Positions 12,928 to 24,211 of a stretch of 64,000 nucleotides of DNA are shown piece after piece. The notes beneath the pieces were generated by a model. It was not told where the DNA came from. It did not search any database and saw only the letters and a program-made list of their open reading frames with translations. The position numbers were made by a program, and so were the translations under genes. The stretch's first letter is position 1. Each line of letters begins with the position of its first letter. The DNA is from Circinella umbellata (lineage: Eukaryota > Mucoromycota > Mucoromycetes > Mucorales > Lichtheimiaceae), in the NCBI GenBank assembly GCA_025093555.1, contig JAIWNF010000001.1, positions 1,736,001 to 1,800,000 of the forward strand. Reading direction: 5' to 3'.

Positions 12928-13842
12928 TCAATAATCATCATCTTCCATTCGATATGCAACAAAAGGTGTAATTTTATGTTTCGATGTTGATAAAGGTTTT
13001 AAACGAACATGTTCACCTCCACCTTTAATTAATTTTGGATCTGAATCGCCCCAAGTTGTAGGTACATCAACATCTTGATCTGTATGAACCAGTATAACAA
13101 ATGTCACTGAAAAATAAATAAAGTTAATCAAGTAATAAATACTGATACTAATAATAATAATAATGATAATTTACCATCATCTGGATCTAATTCAGGTAAG
13201 ACTGTCACACTAGCCAATATTTGTCGCATAATAGCACGAATTTGTGCTTTGGTATCATCTGTTAATTCTCTGTCATAATCAAATCTTTGTTGTTCTTCTT
13301 CTTCTTCTTCTTCTTTATGAGAATCAATATTAAATTGCCATCGTTCTAAAATATCTCCATTCTCTCTTGATTTTATCACTACAATTAATTTACTAAGTTT
13401 GCCCTTATATAACCATACTAGTAAAAAAGAATATTTTTATTTATTAAACTTCATTCCTTGTTATATACATATAAAGATGTCTTTTTTTTTTTTACCTCGA
13501 ACTTGTTCCATGATTTGATCAACATAAGCTTTTAAATCGTCATTATTTGTTACAAGAAGTGGCATTCCATATTTTCGTTGAACTTCAAAGTCATGACGTG
13601 GATAAATACCACGTTGAAATAAAATGCTTTAATTAAATAACCAATGTGCTTTGTGTGAGAGAGAGAGAATAATATAAAACGCGTTTTTATTTCAATGTTG
13701 TTTATTACCTATTAACACAATATTCTAATTATTATTTAGTTTTATATTTTGAAAGTGGATTCCATTTATATTTAAATTAAACAAAATAATTACCAAAGAA
13801 TTCAACTACAATTAAACTTGATCCATCAAGTGTAGTTTCCAT
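12928..13842 (-). CDS. MAD2: Spindle assembly checkpoint protein MAD2 (HORMA domain)
   Basis: Five exons on the minus strand (13794-13842, 13709-13724, 13496-13626, 13175-13417, 12928-13106) sum to 618 nt, or 205 residues, the same length as human MAD2L1. The HORMA core is clear: FFEYCVNSILFQRGIYPR, then KYGMPLLVTNNDDLKAYVDQ, KLIVVIKSRENGDILERWQF, and the C-terminal safety belt VHTDQDVDVPTTWGD...VRLKPLSTSKHKITPFVAYRM. MAD2 switches from open to closed form on Mad1 or Cdc20 to hold anaphase until kinetochores attach. Exon 2 is a 16-nt microexon without which frame and the conserved EYCVNS stretch are lost. A Glu-rich loop (about seven Glu) is inserted before the second helix. The short N-terminus (METTLDGSS) has no upstream acceptor, so this start is preferred. 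Confidence 0.95.
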
Positions 13843-14580
13843 GATAATATTATACAAAGATGAAAAGACAGCAACAAAAATAATAATTTTTTTTTGGGCA
13901 AAGGTGAGATTTAAAAAAAAAAAGATTATGCAAAAACAGGTTATCAGTTTATAGAAATTCAAAGAACAAAATACTCGTCATAAATGTTTCATTCAATAAT
14001 TATATTTATAAGATACATGTTTATCAAAGGATTAGAGGGGTGGGGGGTGGGGAGGAGGATACTTATTTTTTAAATTCATAAAAACTATTGAAAATAACAA
14101 ACCATTTGAATTCATTATTACCTACCTACTTAATTGGAATAATAATAAAACCCCCCACGATCTTATTCTTTCTTATAATCTACTAATCTGCATTATCATA
14201 TCCATTTTAGAGGTCATAGAATCAAATTCATTCCAAATAATATATAAATTCCAATCCACCCGAATAAAACATTCCTCAAATCAATTTCAAAAATAATAAA
14301 ACAATCCACAGTTTTTTGGGTTTTGGTTTCTTTTATAGTAATAATAATTGTATAATCCATTTGAGTTTTTTTTTTTTTTTGATATATATTCGTAGTTTTT
14401 CCCCTTTCATGTTTACTCCAATTGTGTGTGTGTGTGTGTGTCTCCTTCTTCTTCTTTTTTTTCCATCGTCATCCATCGTATCTTGTGTTGTTGTTTCCAA
14501 GTACAATCTTTTTTTTTTTAGTTATTTTTTTTTAGTTTTTGAGTAAAGAAAGGGGGTAGAAAAAATAAAAACGATTATTA
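13843..14580. other. Intergenic, MAD2 promoter and SR-protein 3' region
   Basis: AT-rich spacer between two minus-strand genes. It contains a (GT)n run (14424-14441), poly-T tracts and a G-rich stretch near 14034-14060. No coding exon was seen. Confidence 0.45.
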
Positions 14581-16246
14581 TTATCGACGATACGAATCAC
14601 GTTGATAACTTCGTGATTCCATTGAAGGTGAATTATCGCGTCCATCTATTATTTATATCCAAGTTAAAAAATGCTTCTTTATTTTCCCTTCTTCCCCCCC
14701 CCCATACACTCATTTCAATACTTACAAAATTCATCACGTGTTGAAGATCTATATATAAAAAATAAAATTAAATGTCACATTAGTCATTATGAAAAGAAAA
14801 AAAAAAAAAAAAAAAAAAGAAAAGTTTGTTTTTACCTTTCAAGTGAAGGAGATGGAGAACCACGTCTTGGTGGAGGGGGTGGAGGTACCATATCATGATC
14901 ACCGTGATGATGAGATTGATCGTGATGATGATGAGGTAATGGTGGAGGTGGAGGTGGAGGTGGAGAGGATGATGAAGAAGGACGATAATGTTCACGATGA
15001 TGGTGACGATGATGATGATGATCGTGATGATGACGTGGTGGATATCGATCACTACCTCTTTCGTCACGTCGACTACTACCGTGATGATGACTACTGTTAC
15101 TACCACCCCGATGTTCATCTTTTTTTGATAATCCAATATCCCAATCCACCTTTAATCTTCGTCCTTCAACACTAAATCCATGGTATTTGTCATAAGCATC
15201 TTCAGCATCACGACGATCTTCAAATTCCACAAAAGCAAATCTATAAAAATAAAAGAAAAATTCATAAGTAAAACAATCCTTATTTAATCATGTATATATA
15301 TAACAATTACCCTCTGTTCTTGTTAGTCATAGTATCAATTGGAACAGTCACCTTGACAAGTCTACCATATCTTTCAAACATATTTGCAACCTATAAAAAA
15401 GAAATGAATATCTTTCCTTCTTTTTTTTTTGGGATGGTGTTGATATAAAAAAAAAAAAAGAGTGTGAAAAACTTACATTCCATTCACGAAAGACATAAGG
15501 TAAGTTACCAACAAACAAAGTAGATGATTCCTTACGATCATTTTCAGAACCACTAAAGAAAATTGTTAGGTTAATACAAAAAAAATATATAATCTTCTTA
15601 TTTCTAAATAAGAATGAAATATATACCGATCAACAGGATTCTTTTGATGAGATCTACGAGGTGGACGAGGAGGTGGACCACGTGAAGAATAATAACGACT
15701 ACTACGATGATGATGATGATGACCGTGACCATGATAACCACGATCATTATATCTATTATCACGATCTCTGTCATTATATCTATCATAACGAGAAGAAGAA
15801 TAACGTTCACGAGAATAATTTCCTGGGGGTGGAGGTGGTGGTGGTGGAGAACGTGAAGAACGTGGTCTGCCACTTCCACTTTGTGGTGGTGGTGATCTTG
15901 AACGTGATCGTCTACTACTATTACTTTCATAATAATAATCACGATGACGATTATAATATCTATCCTCATTATTTCCGTTACTTCCACGTCTAGGCGCAGT
16001 AGATGGAGAAGGAGATCGTGAATGACGTCGTCGTGGAGAAATAGAACGTTCACGATAAGACGATGATGTTCTTTCATAATCTACCGATGTACTTGTTTGT
16101 GCTGGTGGATATGAACTTGTTCCAACTTCTGATGATGGTTCTGAAACTTGTTGACTAGGTGGAGGTGCCATAGGAGGTGGAGGTGGAGGTGGAGATCCAC
16201 TTCCATTATTAGTATTAGTAGATGGTGATGCTGAACGTCGATCCAT
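14581..16246 (-). CDS. RRM / arginine-serine-rich RNA-binding protein (SR-type splicing factor)
   Basis: Six exons (15627-16246, 15477-15552, 15311-15390, 14836-15240, 14726-14748, 14581-14645) give 422 residues. The N-terminal 200 residues are Ser/Arg/Pro/Tyr/His-rich, with RS-like dipeptides (RERSISPRRRHSRSPSPS) and two polyproline runs. A single RRM follows at about residues 213-292: RNP2 is LFVGNLP and RNP1 is NKNRGFAFVEF, both intact. The tail is low complexity: Arg/Asp/His repeats, polyproline and a final Ser/Tyr/Arg patch. This layout suits an SR or hnRNP-like factor in nuclear pre-mRNA splicing, with RS regions that could be phosphorylated. It is not a classic N-terminal-RRM SR protein, so the exact orthologue stays open. 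Exon 5 is only 23 nt. The gene diverges from the RAD51D-like gene. Confidence 0.85.
14791..14819. repeat. Poly-A tract in intron of the SR-type gene
   Basis: An almost pure run of A on the plus strand lies in the intron between exons 4 and 5, so it is poly-T on the coding strand, beside the donor at 14834-14835. It is a likely slippage site and a likely source of length variation. Confidence 0.8.
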
Positions 16247-16528
16247 AATTTCTTTCTTTTTATCACGAAAAAAAAAAAAAAAGAAAAGGGTAAAAAAAAA
16301 AGGGGGGGGAGAGGGAAAGGCCAGTGGGAGTGAGTGGAGTGTAGGAGTGGGAAACGGATTGGGTTATTACAGAGAGAGGTTAACAAACTTTAAAAAAAAA
16401 AAAAAGTTCAAGCCACCTTATTTTTTTTTCAAGATGATTATTATTTTTTTTTCTTAGCATTATTATTATTATAATAATATTAAAGACTTTTTATTATAAA
16501 AATTATCAAATAGTACACTTTATTATTC

Positions 16529-16563
<35 letters not shown>

Positions 16564-16660
16564 TTAGTGAAGAAAGTATAGATATCTAGTTAGAAGTTCA
16601 ACACCCCACTCCGCACTCTCTTTCTTTTTCTTTTTCTTAAATAAACAACTGCGCAAAAAA
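16247..16660. promoter_or_regulatory. Divergent promoter, SR-type gene / RAD51D-like gene
   Basis: A 414-bp gap separates the two divergent start codons. It includes poly-A and poly-T tracts, a G-rich block (16300-16345) and a pure (TTA)n run at 16531-16562. A TTCTTTTTCTTTTTC tract lies just before the RAD51D-like start. No recognised operator was seen. Confidence 0.5.
16531..16562. repeat. (TTA)n microsatellite
   Basis: About 10 to 11 uninterrupted TTA units in the divergent promoter. Its length variation could change spacing between promoter elements. Confidence 0.85.
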
Positions 16661-18168
16661 ATGAGGAAACTAAAAATATTATTGTCTCACACGAATGGCA
16701 ATGCTTTTTCTAAATTACTGGGTCCACTTGCAACAGAAGGAATTACTACTGGTATAACTCTTTTAAAAACTTATTTGACTTGTTCAAAATGCCTCATGTC
16801 TTTCTTTTAATTGGTTTGCATAATAGACATTGCGTTATTAAAAATAACAGATCTTTACTCATTAAGTCAGAAAACTGGTATTTCCAGTCAGGTAAGTTAT
16901 ATAAAAAAAAATTCCTTTTCGTATAATGAAAAAAATATCTAAATTTAGTTCATATAAAAGGTACTTCGAGCACTTCAACAAACAGTGATTCATATGACAA
17001 TGACTATGAAAGAAACAGAATATCAAAATGGAATTAAATTTTCTACTGGATATCCAACATTAGATGATGCATTATATGGAGGTTATGAATTGGGTCAAAT
17101 TATTGAAATATATGGATGTGTTGAAAAATCAAAGGTAAAAATAAAAAATAAGAGCAAGTATTATTACAATAAGATGTTATCTAATTGAACTCAATTCTAT
17201 TTTAGTTTGTTTTGAAAACAATCCAAACTTTTTTAAATGATAATCCAAATGCAACAGTGCATCATATTGATGCGTCAGGTACTTTTGAACCAAGAGATTT
17301 AGGTGATCAAAATAAACAGGTAATACATTGTACATAATGGGGTTCTAATGAATTTGGGGGGGGGAAGAGGAGGAGGAGGGTGTATTAGAATATTCTACTT
17401 ATAATAAATCCCCATTGCATTTATATACAAACGAAAATAAATAAAAATAAATAAATTATATTAATAGATAATGAGTAGAATTCACTGTTATGAAGCTTTT
17501 ACTGCAACTGAATTACATCAACTCCTTGAACAAATCAGTGCGTTACACATTACTACTAACCATAGCAACACATCTACTTGTTCTTCTTCTTCTTCTATAT
17601 TAATTGTAATTAATGGACTTATTAATTTAATGACAACAGAATGGGATAATGTTACAACTACAAAAGGTATGCATTCTATCTATTATAAATCAAATTGATC
17701 AATTACTCACTGATATAGTCTAGTATCGGATATGTTATGTACCATGTCATCTGTACGAAAATTATCATTATCTATTTTGGTAAAAAGAAAACAAAATGTA
17801 GATCCCTTCCCCTCCCCCTTTTTTATTATTATTATGCAAAGAATACTTCGTTTTCTTTTACTCCCCTTTTTATTACCTCCCAAAAAAGAAAGAAAGAACC
17901 ATTCTATTGCTTGAATTATGTTAACTTACATATATATATATATATATATATATAACAGATGGTTCGTACAGCTCAATCATCAGATGAATTTTCAAGTAAT
18001 AAATCAATAGTACAGATGTGGGATAGTTGTATTGATCTACGAATTCATTTACAACAACAGCAACAACAACAACAAACCCCGCTTACTTCCAAGAGGATGA
18101 TGCTATCAAATAGATATCAATGTGATATTGACAAAGCAAGAATACCTGTAACGTATACACTCAACTAG
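16661..18168 (+). CDS. RAD51D: RAD51 paralogue, RAD51D-like, with degenerate Walker motifs
   Basis: Seven exons (16661-16751, 16827-16891, 16961-17134, 17206-17319, 17468-17666, 17724-17779, 17959-18168) give 302 residues (human RAD51D is 328). The layout follows RAD51D: an N-terminal helical part (DIALLKITDLYSLSQKTGIS), then the conserved core entry FSTGYPTLDDALYGGYELGQ, RIHCYEAFTATELHQLLEQI (human [20 protein letters not shown]) and the C-terminal WDSCIDLRIHLQ segment. The Walker A position reads GCVEKSKF (residues about 104-111), lacking the GK(S/T) signature, and the Walker B strand reads ILIVINGL (Asn at about 197 instead of Asp). It therefore probably does not hydrolyse ATP and may act as a structural partner in homologous recombination. 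A polyQ insert lies at 18049-18075. The symbol is by similarity. Confidence 0.75.
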
Positions 18169-20723
18169 AACGAGTTGGGGTTTTTTTTTTATGCATAAAA
18201 AAACACGGGCCTCACAATAACCTTGTTATATATATATTAGGTTGCTGATACGCGTGTTATCCTTTCTGAGATTTAAAATATAAAAACAAGAGTGGAGTTT
18301 GTTTTCTCTGATCAAAAAATAGTTCTTTAAAATGACAGGTTATATATTATTTCGGATACGATAAAAAAAAGTCCTGATATGTCAATAATTTTCTTTTTCG
18401 GGGGGGGGGGGGACTATCATTCACTATGTATTATTTAAATAAAATAAATATTTAAAAAAACTAATGGGCAATGTTTTTTAACATATTTTTAACGCACGTG
18501 TGCTTCAATAATAAATAACTCGAGGATTCTTATTATTTTAACTTTGACTCATGTTATACAATAATAGGTGTTTAAACATAACCATTACAATTATCAACCA
18601 TACTACATATATATATATATCTTACAGAGTCACCTGGTTTTAATCTTTTGGGGGTGAGGGAGGGGGCGGAGGTGGAGAGGAGAGAGAAAATAAAAAGTTC
18701 AAAATGGGCGTTTTTTATTATTATTTAAAATGAATTCAAAAAAAGTGATACGTAGTAAAACGGAGAAACAACACGTTTTTTTTTTCTTTCTTATATCTTT
18801 TTTTTTCTTTTTAAAAACGCTGAGAAATGTGAAACTAGAAAGAGTTTGGGTTCTTTTCTTTTTGATGAGCCGATTTAAAAAAAAAATGTTATTAATAATT
18901 TTTGTTGTTGTTGTTTTTTTATTTGCTGTAATAAGTAATTATATGTTTATCAAAACTGTAGTGTTTGTTGTTAATAATAAATGATGATCTGTGCTGCATT
19001 AGTTAATTACCTAGAAAAGCAAGTAACTTAGGGTGCACAGAGAAGCAACCAAAAAATAAAAAAAATAAAAAGGCGTGTTATTTATATAATATGGGCTATG
19101 TTTGGAAAAAATAGAATTATGTTGTGATACACCAATTGAGAAGCGCGGAAGGTCGGTTGGGGGAGAAAAAAGAGACTAATGATTATATCTATCATCTATC
19201 ATATATAAACTTATGATAAGTACTCTTAAATAATAAAAGGCGTAAAAATAAAAGAATATAGTTCGAAATGGTGCGTAGTAAAAATGGCTATGCAAAGCGA
19301 AAAAGGATCCATTCAAAAGGTAACACAACAGCTTTTCATTACTACTACTACTACTTCTTATTGATTGACAGTTCATCCTCATCAATTAAAAAAGAAATAT
19401 ATAGAACGAAACATTCTCCTCACTTTTTATATAATCTTACATAGAATAAAAAAGAGTTATTTCATTAGCAATAATATTAGATATTGAAACAAAGTGAAAT
19501 GAAAGAACTGTTAAGAGGAGAATAATACTTAGATAATATTATCATTATTTTTTCGCCACCATGCGTACACATGCACACCACGAGATGATGGGCACAAGCA
19601 GCGTTGCCAGATATGGCTTCTTGCACCCCAGTATATCAGACACCACCTTTTTTTTTTTTTCACAACGATTTCCACTTTATTCTTCTCCCCCACAACAACT
19701 TAATAACAACAAAGGACCCAATCCCCCCAACCCCCAAAATGCAAACTAATAACACTAGTGTACTGTCGTCTAGTTCATTCTTATTTTATATATATAAAAA
19801 AAAAAGAAGGAAACAGATAATTAAAAATAATAAATAATATTTAATAATAATAATAATTGAGATAATAAATTATTATAAGTATAATCAAAGGGGTGGGGGA
19901 GGTGGGAGAAGAGAAGGGATTAATTCTAATTATTTAACATTATCATCATCATCATCATAATGTGTGCACGCCAAGTGGATGTATACCTTTTTTGACCATA
20001 GGCTCCGATCTATTATACCCTTTACACCTTAAACTGCGGGCCTATTTCCTATTGTTCTCCCTTTCTCTCTTTCTCTCACACATTCAAGTATTTTGCGGCA
20101 AAGAGCACAGTGGGTATTATCATTTGCATTAGAGTGTTTGCCCCCCAACTACTTTTTTATACTTGTAGCCGTTCTTACTTTTTATAACTCTTTCCACTCT
20201 TTTTTTTTATTACTCCTCACTTTTTTTTTTATTATCTCCTCACTCCTTCTTTATACTCCTTCTCTCTCTCTCTCTCTCTCTCTTTTCTTCTCCTCCTCCA
20301 CCCCCCCTTTTTTTACCTGGCCCCCTCGTTTTTCCCTTTTTGCTAAATAACCCATCCCCTTCTTTAAACACACTCTCTCTTTTTTATTATTATTTTCTAA
20401 TATACAAAATCACTTTATTCCTTCCCTTTTTCTCTTTTTTGTTTTTTTTTCTCGGGTTTTCTCTTTCTTTTTTTTTTTTCTCTCACTCTTCTCTCCCTTT
20501 GGCTCCTTGTGCTTCTAGTCCTTTAACTTTTTTTTTTTTTATATATTTTCCCCTTTATCATTTCTTGTTAACCCGGTTTTTTTCTTTTTCTTTGTCTGCT
20601 TGTTGTTGTTTTTTTTTTATATATTTTCTTGTTCGTTTGGTTTCCCCCATTTCGTTTTCTAATTTTTTTTTTTTTATTATTTGAAAAAAAAAAAATAGCC
20701 AGAAAACCAACTTATTTAACTTC
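18169..20723. other. Long intergenic region and pyrimidine-rich leader of the cyclin gene
   Basis: About 2.5 kb without a supported gene. Downstream of RAD51D are a G11-type run (18401-18412) and a G-rich tract (18649-18690). From about 20050 to 20690 the plus strand is strongly pyrimidine-rich, with (TC)n at 20261-20282 and many T8-T12 runs, ending 30 bp before the cyclin start. This is probably the promoter and a long CT-rich 5' leader. Open frames here are low-complexity Phe/Leu/Ser artefacts. Confidence 0.55.
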
Positions 20724-22812
20724 ATGACTTCATTACACTCTACTACCCATCCATATGCATCGACTACTACAACTACACCATTTCATATATTACCGTCATG
20801 TCGTTTTCATGGAGAACATCAACAACAATCAACAGACTCGAATAACAACATGTTGAGTGATTCATCATTGACTCGTCGACCATCCACCACTGTTGTTCCC
20901 AATGGTGGACAAGCTCATGATTGGAATACCGCTTTTCATCATTCAGCGGGTCAATTGGCTTATGGTAATGGATCGAGTATTTCGACATTGAGTCATGGGA
21001 TCCACAATGCAACTACGAATTCGAAAAATAAGACAAGAACAACAACTTCATCATCGACGACGACGACGCTTCCTTTACATACAGACCCAGAAATGTATGC
21101 ACTTCGAAGCAAGTATACTTCAACAAATGAAACCAAAGCTTATAATAATACATCGTCGTCGTCGTCGTCATCGTCCACGCTTCCTGCTACGACAAGTTCG
21201 GTGGCTGTGAAACCATCTCAACATGTGAATAATCGACTTGCTTATGTTGAAGCACTTGTTGGTAAATTATATTAACTTTTTCCTCGCATAAAAATATAAA
21301 CAAACAAACAAACATTTATATATGTAATGTATAACAAATTAAATCTAATCTTAAATTTTTTTTTTCATATATAAAGACACGAATGCTCATGTCATTGAAA
21401 CAATTTGGTCTACTACTTCATCGTCGTCACCAACAACTACAACCCCATCGTCTTCATCTACTTCTTCATCGCATTATAATAAATCAGCTGTTGTACCATT
21501 ACGAACATTTATTCAAGAAGTTTTGAAACGATCAAGAACAACTTATTCAACATTACAAACAGCTTTATTTTACTTGTTTCGTGCAAGACCTGCTATTATG
21601 GCTCAACTTTATGAACGTAACCATGCAGCCACAATGGATTCTCGTCACTCTAGTAATAACAATAATAACCCTTATTGGCAAGATGCGTATATTAGTTGTG
21701 GAAGACGTATGTTTTTAGCTAGTTTGGTGATTGCATCCAAGTTTGTTCAAGATAAAACTTATAGAAATTCGGCATGGGCTAAAATTGCCGGTTTACCTGT
21801 TTCGGAGATCAATGCGGCTGAACGTATCTTTCTAGATTTAATTGATTATCGATTGTATATTGCGCAACCCACTTTTGAACAATGGCATCATTTGTTACAT
21901 TTGCATGTTGAATCTAGAGCATTGAATAGACCTATTCCATTATTGCATGATCTTTCTTGTTTACCTACTGGACAACAACAACAACAACAACAACAACAAT
22001 TTCAATTACCCTCTCCTTCGAGTCCAACGCATCATCATCCACATGGACATGGACATCATCATCATTTTACATTGCCTGCTTTAATGAATAATGAAAATGA
22101 TGTCACTCATGGTTGTGATCCATCTTATTATCAACATTCTCATCATCATCCTCATCATCACCATCATCCACAATCTCATCCTCATTATAATAATCAACAG
22201 CATATTCATGAACAACAGCAAACAACAACAACAACAACAGCAACAACAACAACAACGACGACGACGACAAGACGAAAGCGAAGATTACGAGAAACATCGA
22301 CGGATGATTATTATCATCCTAACGTGAGACATTACTCGGTATTATCACCTCCTCCTTCTTGTTCACCTAGTTCAAATGGTGGTAATTCATCTACAGGTTA
22401 TTCACCTTCTGTAGCCATCCATAGTCATGTTCCACCTGTTTTATCATTATCTTTACCAAGTTCGAGTTCCTCGTCTCCAATGCATACACCTACTCAGATT
22501 TCGCCGGTACGAATGAATCAAAATACTTTACCATTTACGTCTTCAACATGGAAAGTATCTAGTAATAATACATCACCCCCTTCATCTACACATTATGGAC
22601 GACCTTATTATATGGTGTCTGATGTTCGTCAACAAACACCTGATTATTTTTCTTTGCATAATAATAATAACAATAATAGTACAACATCGTTCAAGAAACG
22701 TAGAGTTACAGCAACATTACCTCCACCCGTATATGATACTATTCAACAACAAGGTTATGCTGTTAGTCATGTTCGTGGTATGAAAAGAAAACAACATGAA
22801 TCTCGATCATAA
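20724..22812 (+). CDS. Cyclin of the Pho80/Pcl family (Pcl5-like)
   Basis: Two exons (20724-21261 and 21377-22812) give 657 residues. The cyclin core spans about residues 230-350: PLRTFIQEVLKRSRTTYSTLQTALFYLFR, then CGRRMFLASLVIASKFVQDKTYRNSAWAKIAGL and INAAERIFLDLIDYRLYIAQPTFEQW. This matches Pcl5/Clg1-type cyclins, which partner a Pho85-class kinase. The N-terminal ~170 residues and C-terminal ~280 residues are Ser/Thr/Pro/His/Gln/Asn-rich and likely disordered, with polyQ, poly-His (HHHPHHHHHP) and polyThr runs. In yeast Pcl5-Pho85 marks the Gcn4 activator for destruction; a similar role here is inference. The single intron interrupts the conserved VEALVD segment. The gene converges on the MFS transporter. 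Confidence 0.85.
21974..22270 (+). repeat. CAA / CAT / ACA-ACG repeats inside the cyclin gene
   Basis: Successive trinucleotide runs: (CAA)n at 21974-21999 (polyGln), CAT/CAC-rich blocks at 22030-22190 (polyHis) and (ACA)n changing to (ACG)n at 22218-22270 (polyThr). All stay in frame, so they are tolerated as disordered coding sequence. Confidence 0.85.
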
Positions 22813-23609
22813 ATTTTGAGTTTCTACATTTCTTTTAAAAAATAACAAGATGATTATTCCAACAATTTAAAAAAAAAACCAACAACAACAAAAACTTTTT
22901 TTTTTCTTTACAACAAAATGAACAAAAAATCCGAAAAACAAGAAATTAACAACGAAACCCCCCTCCCCTTTCAAAAAAAAAAAACAACAACAACTCTTTT
23001 TAACTTTGCGATATATTTATATTCTATATATTATTTTTACCAATTATACCTTATCTCCCCCCTTTCTCTCTCCGTTTTCAAATATCTTTTCTCTTCCTCT
23101 ACCATTTTGACACTCGTTCTTTTGATTATGACAACCCAAAAACAAAACTGTGTAATACAATTTTCATTCCTTAATCCTTTTCAACAAAGAAGAAGAAACT
23201 TTTCTTCACTTTTTTTTTACTCTCTCTTTTTTTTTTCACGAAAATTCGTGGTGCCAGTGTTATAGAGACCATTTATTATGCCTTTTTCTCTTTTCTTCTT
23301 CCCTCCTCCCCCCCCCTTTTTTTTTGTGCAAGAGCCTCTTTTTTTTCTTCTTCCCTGTGTTAACCCGAAACCCAAAACAAAAAAAAATAATCTTTATTAG
23401 TATTCTCACTTACTCTGATAACAAGTGTTCTCTCTCTCTCTTTTTTTTTTTGCTATACATAATCTGTTATTTATATATTCTCTTTTTCTATATATTATTA
23501 TTCTGCTTTCCCTTCGCTCTCTCTCTCTCTCTCTCTCTCTTCTCCCCTCCTCTCCCCTTTTTTCTTTTCCCGTACATATCCCATCTTTTATTATTATTAT
23601 TACTATTAC

Positions 23610-23641
<32 letters not shown>

Positions 23642-23799
23642 CTTTTAACTATCTTTTTTTTTATAAATATATATATATATATTCTCACCTTTTTCTCATG
23701 TTCTATTTTTTTTATTTGTTCTTGAATCTCTCTCTCTCTTTCTCTCTTTTCCTCTCTTTCTTTCTTTTTGAACAAAACAAAAACAATGACAACAATAAC

Positions 23800-23833
<34 letters not shown>

Positions 23834-23939
23834 CCCCTACTCGAAAAAATTCACATATTTTTTTTTTCTTTCTTTCTTTCTTTCTTTCTTTTTAATAATA
23901 AAAAAAAAGGAAAAGAAAAAAATTGTAACAGAAAAATGA

Positions 23940-23993
<54 letters not shown>

Positions 23994-24211
23994 ACTTTTA
24001 CCGTTTTGAAATGAGTTGTCACAAGTTGGGTTGATACGTACGTAAGGAAGAAGGGGGGGTGAGGAGAAATAAGGGGGGGGAGAGGAGAAAAGTAAAACAT
24101 TTCTAGATGTTTCTTTATCGTAACTCAGAAAATGGAATAATGCATTAATTACTATTTTATTTGTTTTTATTAAAAAACATTCATGAAACAAACTTGAGTT
24201 ATAAAGAAAGT
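22813..24211. repeat. Microsatellite-dense convergent region
   Basis: About 1.4 kb between the cyclin and MFS stop codons. It contains long plus-strand pyrimidine tracts, (TC)n at 23517-23540, (ATT/ACT)n at 23589-23640, (TA)n near 23667-23682, poly-A at 23801-23830, (TTTC)n at 23868-23891, and (TC)n running directly into (TA)n at 23939-23991. It must contain both 3' ends. No gene was found; the open frames are repeat artefacts. Confidence 0.8.

Noticed and set aside
14789..15175. Plus-strand open frame rich in Asp/Glu/Val
   Set aside because: It is the antisense shadow of the His/Arg/Pro repeats of the SR-type protein, which has the RRM, exons and start.
18543..18552. TGACTCAT, a Gcn4/AP-1 type site, as a regulator of the Pcl5-like cyclin
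   Set aside because: It is about 2.2 kb from the cyclin start and a single copy; chance occurrence is likely.
18730..20684. Open frames rich in Phe/Leu/Ser/Lys between RAD51D-like gene and cyclin
   Set aside because: Composed of homopolymer and TC tracts; no similarity and no codon bias.
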